The notes beneath the pieces were generated by a model. The model was not told where the DNA came from. It saw only the letters and a program-made list of their open reading frames with translations, and ran no database searches. DNA of 52,867 nt, taken from contig NZ_LVWG01000013.1 of NCBI RefSeq assembly GCF_001622165.1, forward strand, positions 1-52,867, in the 5' to 3' direction. Shown here piece by piece: positions 1 to 8,108 of this stretch. Source of the stretch: Pelodictyon luteolum (lineage in GTDB: Bacteria > Bacteroidota > Chlorobiia > Chlorobiales > Chlorobiaceae). Within the stretch, counting starts at the first letter, position 1; each line of letters opens with the position of its first letter. The translations under genes were made by a program, and so were the position numbers.

Positions 1-1
1 A

Positions 2-466
2 GCCAAGTTCGTAAAAAAGTCGAAAGAGAAAGACAAGCCGTTCATGTTCGATACGGCGCTTCAGGCCAAGACTGAGAAACTGCTCGGCGTCAAGGGCTTT
101 GTCACGAACATACCTGAAGAAACGATGTCGAGCGCGAATGTGATCTCATACTATCGCGATCTCTGGCATGTGGAGCAGGCGTTCCGTATGAGCAAATCTG
201 ACCTGCAGTCAAGGCCGATCTTCCATCGAACCCAGGACTCCATCAGAGCTCATATGCTCGTCTGCTTCATGGGCCTGATGATGGGTAAATATCTGGAAAT
301 CAATACGGGACTGTCGTTACGGAAGGTCCGTGACGAGTTGTGGAAGGTTCATGAAGCGCAGATAGTGGATCAGAGAACCGGCGTGATGCACATGATGCAG
401 ATGGACGCGGGCGAACTCACCAGCAGCTTACTTGAGAAAATCGGGGTGGACGAGTTTTCGCACTAA
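2..466 (+). CDS. IS transposase, C-terminal part (IS1634/IS4-like DDE), cut by window start
   Basis: The reading frame is open from the first bases of the window (A-K-F-V-K-K...) and ends at a TAA at 464-466, so the 5' part lies outside. The visible ~154 residues contain the C-terminal catalytic region of IS4-superfamily transposases: a Y-R-D-L-W-x-V-E-x-x-F segment carrying the last acidic residue of the DDE triad, followed by K-S-D-L and R-P-I-F-H typical of IS1634-like enzymes. The enzyme would cut and join element ends. No right-end inverted repeat can be named because the left end is not in view. It marks the boundary of an accessory segment that also holds a toxin-antitoxin pair. Whether the element is intact cannot be judged here. 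Confidence 0.8.
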   Translation, partial: AKFVKKSKEKDKPFMFDTALQAKTEKLLGVKGFVTNIPEETMSSANVISYYRDLWHVEQAFRMSKSDLQSRPIFHRTQDSIRAHMLVCFMGLMMGKYLEINTGLSLRKVRDELWKVHEAQIVDQRTGVMHMMQMDAGELTSSLLEKIGVDEFSH

Positions 467-621
467 ATGGCGAACTCGGGAATACTTCCGGCAGGGATCA
501 TTGCTGCGCGACCGGGCACATAGAGCGTTTTGGTGTCGGTGTCGAAATGCCTGAAGATTTCGGCGTTTCAGAAGCAGTTTCCTGTGACGCATGAAAAACG
601 GGTGCGTCTCTGGATGGACGA

Positions 622-674
622 TATTCGTTTTGGTTTGATTATGCGATGCATTATTTTGTATGGAAAAACGAATA
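622..674. promoter_or_regulatory. Inverted repeat, probable AbiEi operator
   Basis: TATTCGTTTT at 622-631 is matched exactly in reverse complement by AAAACGAATA at 665-674. The half-sites start 43 bases apart, about four helical turns, and lie 32-84 bases before the antitoxin start in AT-rich DNA. AbiEi-type antitoxins are known to repress their own promoter by binding inverted repeats through an N-terminal winged helix. The operator assignment here is inference from position and symmetry. Confidence 0.6.
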
Positions 675-705
675 ATAGTCGATTATCTATGTAAAATAAG
701 ATTTG

Positions 706-1359
706 ATGCGGATTGAAAAGAGGCTCAGGCCATTCGGTGGCGTGCCGTTGACCCATAGTACCCTGCTTTCGTTACTCGCCGAATACCGATCACCAAACGA
801 CAAGATTGCCCGGATGATCGACCAAGGGGCTCTATTGCCCATAAAGAGGGGGTTGTATGCGGTATCGCCCGATATTACCGGCATTCCGCTTTCCCTGCCG
901 CTTATGGCGAACCTGCTGTACGGCCCCTCCTATGTTTCGATGGACTACGCCCTTTTCCATTACGGAATCATTCCTGAACGGGTGAACGAGGTGACTTCGA
1001 TGACGATAAAAAGGGGAAAGGCGTATGATCTCTCAATCGGTCGCTTTTCCTATATCCATTCACACCCTATCTTGTATTCCATCGGTATTGACAGGGTTGA
1101 AAATGAGGATCGAACCGGCTACCTCCTGGCCTCACCCGAAAAGGCGCTCTGTGACAAACTCATCTTTACCCGTAATCTTCATGTCCGCTCACAGAGGGCA
1201 TTCTACGAGCTCTTGTTTGATGACCTGCGCATTGATGAAGATGTATTGGCTCATTTCGACCCCGAAGTGATCAGGGCATGCATGTCGGCAGGTGTGAAGG
1301 TTGAACTGCTTCGTATGCTGTGGCAGCTGGTCAATGGTGTTCAACGGGAGGCGTTATGA
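706..1359 (+). CDS. abiEi: AbiEi-like antitoxin of a type IV toxin-antitoxin pair
   Basis: The 217-residue protein is expected to repress its own promoter through an N-terminal winged helix and to neutralise the AbiEii nucleotidyltransferase. The sequence shows an N-terminal helix-turn-helix-like stretch with I-K-R-G-L-Y-A-V near residue 45, the wing seen in AbiEi/DUF6088-type proteins. The middle has Y-G-P-S-Y-V-S-M-D-Y-A-L, and later L-A-S-P-E-K-A-L-C-D-K, both common in this family. The start could be TTG at 703 or ATG at 706; the ATG is preferred. Its stop overlaps the toxin start (ATGA), so the two are translationally coupled. No other function is likely, but activity is untested. Confidence 0.8.
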   Translation: MRIEKRLRPFGGVPLTHSTLLSLLAEYRSPNDKIARMIDQGALLPIKRGLYAVSPDITGIPLSLPLMANLLYGPSYVSMDYALFHYGIIPERVNEVTSMTIKRGKAYDLSIGRFSYIHSHPILYSIGIDRVENEDRTGYLLASPEKALCDKLIFTRNLHVRSQRAFYELLFDDLRIDEDVLAHFDPEVIRACMSAGVKVELLRMLWQLVNGVQREAL

Positions 1360-2192
1360 GGGTGCTGGGGCAAATGCTTGAGAACTATGATACGACGACC
1401 GCCGAAGGGGTTGAAAACGGGCTGCGTGAGGTTATGCAGGAGGTCGCGCTGGCCGGATTGTACAGGGGGGGATTCTTTGAGAAGGCAGCCTTTTACGGAG
1501 GGACCTGCCTGAGGATTTTTTACGGCTTGCCCAGATTTTCAGAGGATCTTGATTTTTCACTTCTGGCCTCCGATCCCGAATTTTCACTTGAGCCTTACTT
1601 CAAGGCCCTCAGGGATGAGTTTTCATCCCTGGGCCTTCAGGTCGAGATTTCGGCAAAGCGGAAAACGGTCCGTACGGGTATCGAGTCGGCATTCCTGAAA
1701 AGCGACTCCCGTCTTTTCAGCCTTGCCGTGCATGCCGCCAAAACAATCAAGATCAAGTTTGAGGTTGATACCCACCCACCCCCGGGATTTATGACTGAAG
1801 AGAAGCTGCTGTTGCAGCCGTTTTCCTTCTATGTCAAATGTTTCGGCCTGCAGGATCTTTTTGCAGGCAAGATGCACGCACTGCTGTACAGGAACTGGAA
1901 AACCCGGGTGAAGGGGCGGGATTGGTTTGATTTTGAATGGTACGTCAGAAACGGCATCGCAATGAATCTCGCGCATTTCGTCATGCGTGCCAGATGCAGC
2001 GGTCACTTGAAGGAGGAGTCCCTTTCGGAACAGGGATTCCGCGACCTGCTTCGGCGGCGGATCAACGGGCTTGATGTTTCGGCAGCTGTGAGCGACGTGT
2101 CACGGTTTGTGCCGGATGCCGCGGCATTGAAAATCTGGTCCCGTGAATATTTCAACGATCTGGCAGAAAGGATGCGTATCACACAACGATGA
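1356..2192 (+). CDS. abiEii: AbiEii-like nucleotidyltransferase toxin
   Basis: The 278-residue protein belongs to the AbiEii/DUF1814 nucleotidyltransferases, which act as toxins and give abortive infection when freed from AbiEi. The core motif is clear around residues 44-66: G-G-T-x-L-R, then R-F-S-E-D-L-D-F, the nucleotide-binding and metal-binding signature of DNA polymerase beta-type transferases. Further on, K-x-K-F-E-V-D and D-L-F-A-G-K-M-H-A-L with K-G-R-D-W-F-D also match the family. The frame is open from a GTG at 1320, but the ATG at 1356 overlaps the antitoxin stop and is the expected coupled start. All family motifs are present, so it looks intact. Confidence 0.88.
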   Translation: MRVLGQMLENYDTTTAEGVENGLREVMQEVALAGLYRGGFFEKAAFYGGTCLRIFYGLPRFSEDLDFSLLASDPEFSLEPYFKALRDEFSSLGLQVEISAKRKTVRTGIESAFLKSDSRLFSLAVHAAKTIKIKFEVDTHPPPGFMTEEKLLLQPFSFYVKCFGLQDLFAGKMHALLYRNWKTRVKGRDWFDFEWYVRNGIAMNLAHFVMRARCSGHLKEESLSEQGFRDLLRRRINGLDVSAAVSDVSRFVPDAAALKIWSREYFNDLAERMRITQR

Positions 2193-2889
2193 AGCTCCTC
2201 TATCAGGGAGGCCTTGAGTTTCCCCGCACGAAGCGGCAGCAGCCGGTTCGCTGCAGGCCGGCACCATCTTCATCTTCTGCATTCCGACGCCGCGTCTGCA
2301 GCGGCCATCTGCGTTACAGGGATACGGGGTCATCTGGCTAAGGAGCGGATGGCTCTGCCATATGATTCTGCCGGGTTATCCGCCGGGCAGAATATCAACA
2401 CTCAATTCTTAGAGGTCCCCTATGGTTATGCTGGCGCTCAGGAGCATGATGCACAGCCTGCAGTGTGACGACAATTGCCAATATGCAAAGCCCGGTTCGG
2501 GGTTGTTTCCGCGTTTTCCTCACCAACACCAGCCGGCAAACACTGCAGAAGCCAAACCCCCGCACGTCCCGTATGGTCAAGGATTTCTTGTCTGGCTTCG
2601 GCCGGTAGTGAATGTTTTTGCAGTAGCCGGCATTGCGGCATCCATTCCGGAATGCAATGACTGTTGCAATGACTGTTTCAGTTCCGCCATCTTTACAGCT
2701 GCCGGCATGCAGAGAGAGAGAGAGCCTTCGATTGCTGCCTGGTGATGCTTGAGCCGGATGCATTGCCGGGTTACTCTTTGTAATGGCTTTTCATCCCTTA
2801 TTGTTATGTTTCGTGTTGCAAAGAGAAGCGTCCTGCCGGCCCCCTTTGCTCTCTCAGGCGTGCTGTAACATTAAAAAACGTTGCGGGAA
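2193..2889. other. About 700 bases with no convincing gene
   Basis: Short open frames on both strands here lack protein-like composition and conserved motifs. The stretch holds an inverted repeat (ATTCTGCC at 2365-2372 with GGCAGAAT at 2386-2393), two tandem copies of a 12-base unit (GCAATGACTGTT, 2654-2677) and an (AG)7 run at about 2711-2724. It looks like decayed DNA at the edge of the accessory segment. The promoter of the following operon should lie near its right end. Confidence 0.5.
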
Positions 2890-3423
2890 ATGGGTCAGGT
2901 AGAGCTCAGAAGAGCACTGAAAACAGTCGATAAGGACGGGCTTATAAACCTCGTCTGCGATTTGTACCGCCATCACAAACAGGTGAAGGACTATCTGGAT
3001 TTCTATGTCAATCCCGATGAAGAGGCGCTGTATGCCAGGTGCAGGGAAAAGGTGCTCCGGGCATTCTTTCCGAAACGGGGGTATGCACTCCGGCTTGCAG
3101 AGGGACGCAAAGCGATTGCCGAGTTCAGGATATTCGGGGGAGGCAATGCGATGCTTGCCGACCTTATGCTCTGCTATGCCGAAAACGGCGTGGCCTATAC
3201 CAACGAGTATGGCGATATTTCGATGTCGTTTTACGACAGCGTATCGGGCGTGTACCGCAAGGCGCTGTTGCTGATGCGTGACGAAGGTCTTCTTGACCGG
3301 TTCAGAAAGCGGGCCAGGCTCCTTGTGGATGAAACGGATGGAATCGGTTGGGGATTCCATTCCGATATGATGGATGCGTTTGCGGAATGTTACGGCATGC
3401 CTTCGAAAAGGAGCAGCAGATGA
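2890..3423 (+). CDS. DUF6155-like protein, first gene of SNF2/SWIM operon
   Basis: A 177-residue soluble protein without membrane segments. It resembles small uncharacterised proteins of the DUF6155 type, judged by the D-K-D-x-L-I-N-L-V-x-D-L-Y start region, the F-F-P-K-R-G segment and the helical character throughout. No enzymatic motif is visible. The frame is open from a TTG at 2881; the ATG at 2890 is the more usual choice. Its stop overlaps the start of the SNF2 helicase gene (ATGA at 3420-3423), so it is made with the helicase and probably works with it. The family name is a recollection-based assignment and could be wrong; the coding status is secure. Confidence 0.65.
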   Translation: MGQVELRRALKTVDKDGLINLVCDLYRHHKQVKDYLDFYVNPDEEALYARCREKVLRAFFPKRGYALRLAEGRKAIAEFRIFGGGNAMLADLMLCYAENGVAYTNEYGDISMSFYDSVSGVYRKALLLMRDEGLLDRFRKRARLLVDETDGIGWGFHSDMMDAFAECYGMPSKRSSR

Positions 3424-6400
3424 TTGCACTCCATTGTTCGGTACAGGATGGTACAGCGATGCTCTGGAGCGAAGGGCGTGCTGTGGGAGATATTCTGGAG
3501 CTGCGCAGGGCGCTGAGGGCCGCCGGTCTGCGGGTTCCGGTCCGGAGGCCGATGCTGAGGGAGCTTGTCGCCTGGCTTCCTCATCGAGGTCAGGAAAGGG
3601 TGCCCTCCTCGCCCCTGCTTGGCCCGGAACCCGAAAGGCGCCGGAAATCCTCGCTCAAGCCGGTATGGATAACCGTTCTTCCCCTCGATACTTCCCTCGC
3701 TGCAGCACTTTTCTCCTGCATGCGCGGGGGAGGCATTCCCGGTTCAGGCGTTTTGTTCGGGTCGTCCCTCTTCTGGACAATGCATCTTTTCGAAACTGCA
3801 TTGCATCTTGTTGCCACAGAGCGATATCTTCCATCCCTTGTCCGCGGGCCTCTGCAGTGGGAAGGGCGATGGGTTCCCTACCCTGCAGATTCCACCTCCC
3901 TGCGTCTCGACGCGTTGGCCGAGGCCATGCCGCCGGTATCCCGCTGTCTTTCATCCGGCCTGAAGAAGCGTCCCGGAACCGCTGGAAAGGAGGTGCAGGC
4001 ATCTCTGCTGCAGGGCTTTGTGGACTCGCTTGTCCGGCTCTCATTTGCCGGCAAGGGCCGTATGAAGGCAACACCGCTGACGCTGCATGACGCCTGGATG
4101 CAGTCGCTTTCAGCCGTCATTCCGGAAATGTACTGGGAACGTAAGCCCGAAGTCGAAGCGTTTGCCCTGGAGCTTGCCGAGTGGCGGCGCCCCCTGGACG
4201 TGTATGCCCGCTCTCCTTTCAGGTTCTGCTTCCGGCTTCTCGAGCCAGGCCCGAAAACGAAAAAGGATATCTGGCGGCTCACCTATATGTTGCAGCTGAA
4301 GAGCGATCCGAGTCTCCTGCTTGAGGTCGCTGACCTCTGGGATCCGGAAAGCGACGCGTCGGTACAGGCAAGGAGTTACGGGGTTGATTATACGGAGTTC
4401 ATGCTTCTGGCGCTCGGCCAGTCGTCCGCCCTGTACCCGGCCATCAACGTCGCACTGAAGCGTAAAAAGCCAGACGGCCTGAAGCTCGGTACCGAGGCGG
4501 CGTTCCGGTTCCTTACCCTATACGCTCCCGCTCTCAGGGCTGCCGGGTTCGTCGTCATGCTTCCCTCATGGTGGGTCGGGAGGGGGCCGATGCACAGGAT
4601 GGGGCTGAGTGTCCGGGTAAAAGCACCGGTCATGCAGGGTGCTGGCGGCGGTATGGGGCTCGACACGCTGCTTTCATGCGATTACCGGGCCTCGCTCGGG
4701 AGCGATCTGTTCGATCTTGATGAACTCCGCCGCCTTGCCGCACTGAAAATGCCTCTGGTAAGGGTAAGGGGGCAGTGGCGGCAGCTTGACCGGCAGGAAC
4801 TTTCCGAAGCGGTGCGGTTCCTTGAAAAACAGCAGTCCGCCGAAAAGAGCGCGCGCGATGTGCTTTCGGCGGCTGTCGGTGCCGGTTCTCTCGAGACGGG
4901 TCTCAGCGTCCAGAGGGTCGATGCCGATGGCTGGATGAAGGAGCTGCTCCTGAAGCTCAAGGGGGAGAGCCGTTTCGAGCTGCTCCCCGAGCCGGAGCGT
5001 TTTCATGGAACGCTTCGGGCCTATCAGGTGAAGGGGTATTCGTGGCTTGCATTCTTGAGGACCTGGGGCCTCGGTGCCTGCCTGGCCGACGACATGGGCC
5101 TTGGCAAGACGGTACAGACCCTCGCTCTTCTCCAGGAGGAGCGCAACAGGGGAGAAAAACGCCCGGTTCTCCTTATCTGCCCTACCTCAGTCATAAACAA
5201 CTGGAGAAAGGAAGCCGCACAGTTTACACCCGATCTTCCTGTACTGGTGCACCATGGTGCCGACCGGCTGAAGGCCGCTGCCCTCAAAAAGGCATCCAAT
5301 GCATCGGCTCTGGTGATTTCAAGCTACGGGCTGCTGTTTCGTGATATCGGCGTATTGTCAAGTATGCAGTGGGCGGGCGTCATTCTCGATGAAGCCCAGA
5401 ATATCAAGAACCCCGAAACGAAGCAGGCGAAGGCTGCCAGGTCATTGCGATCGGATTACCGCATAGCGCTCACCGGCACGCCGGTCGAAAATCACGTCGG
5501 CGATCTCTGGGCGTTGATGGATTTCCTCAACCCCGGCTTTCTCGGCACGCAGGCCTTCTTCAAGGACCGTTTTTTCAACCCGATCCAGTGGTACCAGGAC
5601 AGCGCCGCCTCTGAACGGCTGAAAGCCATGACGGCGCCATTCATCCTCCGCCGTCTGAAAACCGATCGTACGATCATAACCGATCTGCCCGACAAAATTG
5701 AAATGAAGCAGTACTGCACCCTTACCCGGGAGCAGGCTTCGCTGTACAAGGCGGTTGTCGACGAACTGCAGGAGAAGATCGAATCTTCAGAAGGAATAGA
5801 GCGCAGGGGCATGGTGCTTGCATTGCTGGTCAAACTCAAGCAGGTCTGCAATCATCCCGTACAGTTTCTCGGGGATAATTCGAGTGTTGCTGATCGTTCA
5901 GGCAAGCTGCAGCGGCTCCTTGAACTGCTTGCGGAAATCCGGGAGAGCGGCGAGCGCACGCTGGTGTTTACCCAGTTCAGGGAGATGGGCAGCCTGCTTC
6001 AGGGCCATCTGCAGGAACGGCTGGGTGAGGAGGTGTTTTTTCTGCACGGCTCGTTATCAAGAAAAAAGCGTGACGAAATGATCGAGACGTTCCAGAATGG
6101 TGACGATGCACCGCGGATTTTCATTCTTTCCCTTAAGGCGGGCGGGTCCGGATTGAACCTGACCAAAGCCAGCCATGTCATTCATTATGACCGCTGGTGG
6201 AATCCTGCCGTTGAAAACCAGGCGACGGACAGGGCGTTCCGAATCGGGCAGAAGCTCAATGTGGAGGTACACAAATTCATCACCGCGGGAACGCTTGAAG
6301 AGCGGATTGATGAGATGATCGAGAAAAAAACGTCTGTTTCCGGAACGGTTCTCGGAAACGGCGAGCAGTGGCTGACGGAACTCTCGAACAGCGATCTTAA

Positions 6401-6440
6401 AAAACTCGTCATGCTTGGTCGTGATGCAACAGGAGAATAA
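3420..6440 (+). CDS. SNF2/HepA-family helicase-like ATPase
   Basis: A 1006-residue superfamily 2 translocase. The N-terminal half (~1-520) is the long bacterial SNF2-associated region. The C-terminal half carries all helicase motifs in order: L-A-D-D-M-G-L-G-K-T (Walker A, near residue 555), D-E-A-Q (motif II, near 655), L-T-G-T-P-V-E-N (III), L-R-R-L-K-T-D, H-G-S-L-S-x-K-x-R (IV-V) and Q-A-T-D-R-A-F-R-I-G-Q (VI). Such enzymes use ATP to move along or remodel protein-DNA complexes. The start at 3420 overlaps the upstream stop; an earlier in-frame start at 3348 would lie inside the upstream gene. The next gene starts 4 bases after the stop and encodes a SWIM protein, a recurring partner of bacterial SNF2 enzymes. 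Confidence 0.9.
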   Translation: MIALHCSVQDGTAMLWSEGRAVGDILELRRALRAAGLRVPVRRPMLRELVAWLPHRGQERVPSSPLLGPEPERRRKSSLKPVWITVLPLDTSLAAALFSCMRGGGIPGSGVLFGSSLFWTMHLFETALHLVATERYLPSLVRGPLQWEGRWVPYPADSTSLRLDALAEAMPPVSRCLSSGLKKRPGTAGKEVQASLLQGFVDSLVRLSFAGKGRMKATPLTLHDAWMQSLSAVIPEMYWERKPEVEAFALELAEWRRPLDVYARSPFRFCFRLLEPGPKTKKDIWRLTYMLQLKSDPSLLLEVADLWDPESDASVQARSYGVDYTEFMLLALGQSSALYPAINVALKRKKPDGLKLGTEAAFRFLTLYAPALRAAGFVVMLPSWWVGRGPMHRMGLSVRVKAPVMQGAGGGMGLDTLLSCDYRASLGSDLFDLDELRRLAALKMPLVRVRGQWRQLDRQELSEAVRFLEKQQSAEKSARDVLSAAVGAGSLETGLSVQRVDADGWMKELLLKLKGESRFELLPEPERFHGTLRAYQVKGYSWLAFLRTWGLGACLADDMGLGKTVQTLALLQEERNRGEKRPVLLICPTSVINNWRKEAAQFTPDLPVLVHHGADRLKAAALKKASNASALVISSYGLLFRDIGVLSSMQWAGVILDEAQNIKNPETKQAKAARSLRSDYRIALTGTPVENHVGDLWALMDFLNPGFLGTQAFFKDRFFNPIQWYQDSAASERLKAMTAPFILRRLKTDRTIITDLPDKIEMKQYCTLTREQASLYKAVVDELQEKIESSEGIERRGMVLALLVKLKQVCNHPVQFLGDNSSVADRSGKLQRLLELLAEIRESGERTLVFTQFREMGSLLQGHLQERLGEEVFFLHGSLSRKKRDEMIETFQNGDDAPRIFILSLKAGGSGLNLTKASHVIHYDRWWNPAVENQATDRAFRIGQKLNVEVHKFITAGTLEERIDEMIEKKTSVSGTVLGNGEQWLTELSNSDLKKLVMLGRDATGE

Positions 6441-6444
6441 CCCT

Positions 6445-7323
6445 ATGGCTTCTTACGGCTGGTACAGGCCTTCTGTTCCCAAAAAGGTCGATAACGGAAT
6501 CAAGGCAGTGAACAAACGGGGTGCGTTTGGGCGAGAGTGGTGGGGAAAAGAGTGGATCATGCGGCTCGAGCGTTTCAACGACAGTGCGCGTCTCGGCCGT
6601 GGGCGTGCCTATGCCCGCAAGGGGCAGGTGACCGGACTTTCCGTCACATCTGGCGGTGTTACGGCGAAAGTCCAGGGTTCACGGACGAGGCCCTACAGCG
6701 TATCAATACGGCTCACGCCTTACTCGGAGGAAGAATATCAGCGACTTCTCGGGGTGCTCGGCCTTCAACCCGTTCTTGTGGCACGCATGCTTGGTGGAGA
6801 GATGCCTGAAGCGATTGCCGGCATCTGCCGCAAAGAGGGGCTGCCGCTTTTTCCTGCATCCTTCAGCGATATTGAAGCATCCTGCTCCTGTCCCGACTAT
6901 GCGGTTCCCTGCAAGCATCTTGCCGCCGTGTTTTATCTGCTTGCCGAAGCATTCGACCGGGACCCGTTTCTGCTTTTCACCCTCAGGGGCGTCGAAAAGG
7001 ATGCGCTCTTCAAAGCGCTTGGCGGAACCCTTTCTCCTGAACCGGCACCGGAAAGCAAAAGAAAGAAGAAGATTGCCGAACCGCTGCCGCCGGACCCTGA
7101 ATCCTTCTGGCACGCCGCAGCGGACCTGTCAGGGTTGCCTGCACTTTGCGATGAAGAGGTCAATCTGCCGGCAGTACTGGTACGTCGTCTCGGTCCGGTT
7201 CCGTTCTGGCGCTCCAAAATGAATTTTATTGCGGAAATGGAGCTGATGTATAAAAGCGCGTCCGCCTGCATTGGCGAAATAAGGCTGCAGTCGGAGGATG
7301 CGGAGGCGGAGTCCCGGGGATGA
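6445..7323 (+). CDS. SWIM zinc-finger protein
   Basis: A 292-residue protein with a SWIM zinc finger at about residues 145-165: C-S-C-P-D-Y-A-V-P-C-K-H, the C-x-C-x(n)-C-x-H pattern that binds zinc and mediates DNA or protein contacts. The N-terminus begins with Y-G-W-Y and G-x-E-W-W-G-K-E-W, which is typical of the SNF2-linked bacterial SWIM family. A Lys-rich hinge follows near residue 210, then a C-terminal domain of unknown role. AGGAG at 6430-6434 lies 10 bases before the ATG at 6445 and decides this start over upstream TTG and ATG codons. It closes the DUF6155-SNF2-SWIM operon and probably guides the helicase to its substrate, which is inference. Confidence 0.85.
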   Translation: MASYGWYRPSVPKKVDNGIKAVNKRGAFGREWWGKEWIMRLERFNDSARLGRGRAYARKGQVTGLSVTSGGVTAKVQGSRTRPYSVSIRLTPYSEEEYQRLLGVLGLQPVLVARMLGGEMPEAIAGICRKEGLPLFPASFSDIEASCSCPDYAVPCKHLAAVFYLLAEAFDRDPFLLFTLRGVEKDALFKALGGTLSPEPAPESKRKKKIAEPLPPDPESFWHAAADLSGLPALCDEEVNLPAVLVRRLGPVPFWRSKMNFIAEMELMYKSASACIGEIRLQSEDAEAESRG

Positions 7324-7382
7324 TGCTGTTCATGCGTGATGACTCCATTGTCCCTTCTATGCGGGAGGTGTTGCGGACCTGC

Positions 7383-7430
7383 CCCCGAAGTCACCCTCGA
7401 AGATACCTCCGAAGGTACCCCCGAAGGTAT
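7383..7430. repeat. Four tandem 12-base units
   Basis: Four adjacent, slightly diverged 12-base units share a CGAAG core: CCCCGAAGTCAC, CCTCGAAGATAC, CTCCGAAGGTAC and CCCCGAAGGTAT. They lie in the gap between the SWIM gene and tRNA-Val. The gap (7324-7590) has no supported gene. Confidence 0.8.
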
Positions 7431-7590
7431 CGGGCGCGTTCTACGGTCAGGATGCCGGCACTATGGGAATTGAGGGAATTATCCCGATATTAAAAGCATG
7501 AACAGGAATTCAGCGACATTTTTTCTGCCCTGTTTCTGTCAGGCTGTTTTCGGGATAATCCGGGGAACGAGAGAGTGATGGGTGGTGGGG

Positions 7591-7667
7591 TGGTGGGCAA
7601 TAGTGGATTCGAACCACTGACCTCTTGCGTGTGAAGCAAGCGCTCTAACCAACTGAGCTAATTGCCC
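7591..7667 (-). tRNA. tRNA-Val (anticodon CAC)
   Basis: Read on the minus strand the stretch folds into a full cloverleaf. The 7-base acceptor stem is GGGCAAT/ATTGCCC, the D arm carries AGCTCAGTTGGTTAGAGC, the anticodon stem CTTGC/GCAAG encloses the loop TTCACAC with anticodon CAC, and the T arm contains GTTCGAATC. The discriminator base is A at 7594 and the CCA end is encoded at 7591-7593. It reads GUG valine codons. No other tRNA is visible in the window. Confidence 0.97.
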
Positions 7668-7747
7668 TTTCCTGAAGGAAGTCCGTTAAGGTAATGATTG
7701 CAGGTGATTTGTCAAAACGATGGGCTTAACTAAAATCATGACTTCAT

Positions 7748-8017
7748 ATGGAACTGAACCTTTCTGAACTCCACCTTCCGGAGCCCAACCTGAAGAACGT
7801 CGCGGGCGCTGCCGGTACCGCACTGCTGCTTCCTCTCGGCATGCCGGTCGTGCACGGCCTTGCCGGCATTGCCATCGCAGGCCTCGGCATCTTCGCCGCC
7901 GGTACCGCCGTTTCGAAAGTCGCCGGGGCGCTCAGCGGCAGCAGGGAGCCGGCCCCGGCACCGGCACCCGCTGCAGAAGAGGGGAGTCTGGAGGACCGGC
8001 TGAACTCGCCCTTCTGA
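7748..8017 (+). CDS. Small hydrophobic protein, possible chlorosome envelope (CsmC/CsmD-like) paralogue
   Basis: An 89-residue protein with one long hydrophobic stretch (about residues 18-60) and a Pro/Ala-rich acidic tail. Residues 26-55 match the small csm-cluster protein at 35559-35813 closely: both have H-G-[LI]-A-G-I-A followed by G-L-G-[IL]-F-A-A-G-T-A-V. His36 sits in a P-x3-P-x2-H-G pattern shared with two proteins of the csm cluster. The likely role is as an envelope or membrane-associated protein of the chlorosome, but this rests on the paralogy only. The gene stands alone between tRNA-Val and the methionine sulfoxide reductase gene. It could also be a general small membrane protein. 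Confidence 0.65.
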   Translation: MELNLSELHLPEPNLKNVAGAAGTALLLPLGMPVVHGLAGIAIAGLGIFAAGTAVSKVAGALSGSREPAPAPAPAAEEGSLEDRLNSPF

Positions 8018-8108
8018 AAAGAACGCTTCAGGGAACGCTCTTCCTCCCTCTGTGGTTGGATGCTGTTGAATGTGTCTCAGCTATAACTCAATCAACAGCA
8101 TCCGGCTG

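Noticed and set aside
2214-2763. Several overlapping short frames after the AbiE pair
   Set aside because: All frames have random composition and overlap each other on both strands. No homology-like motif.
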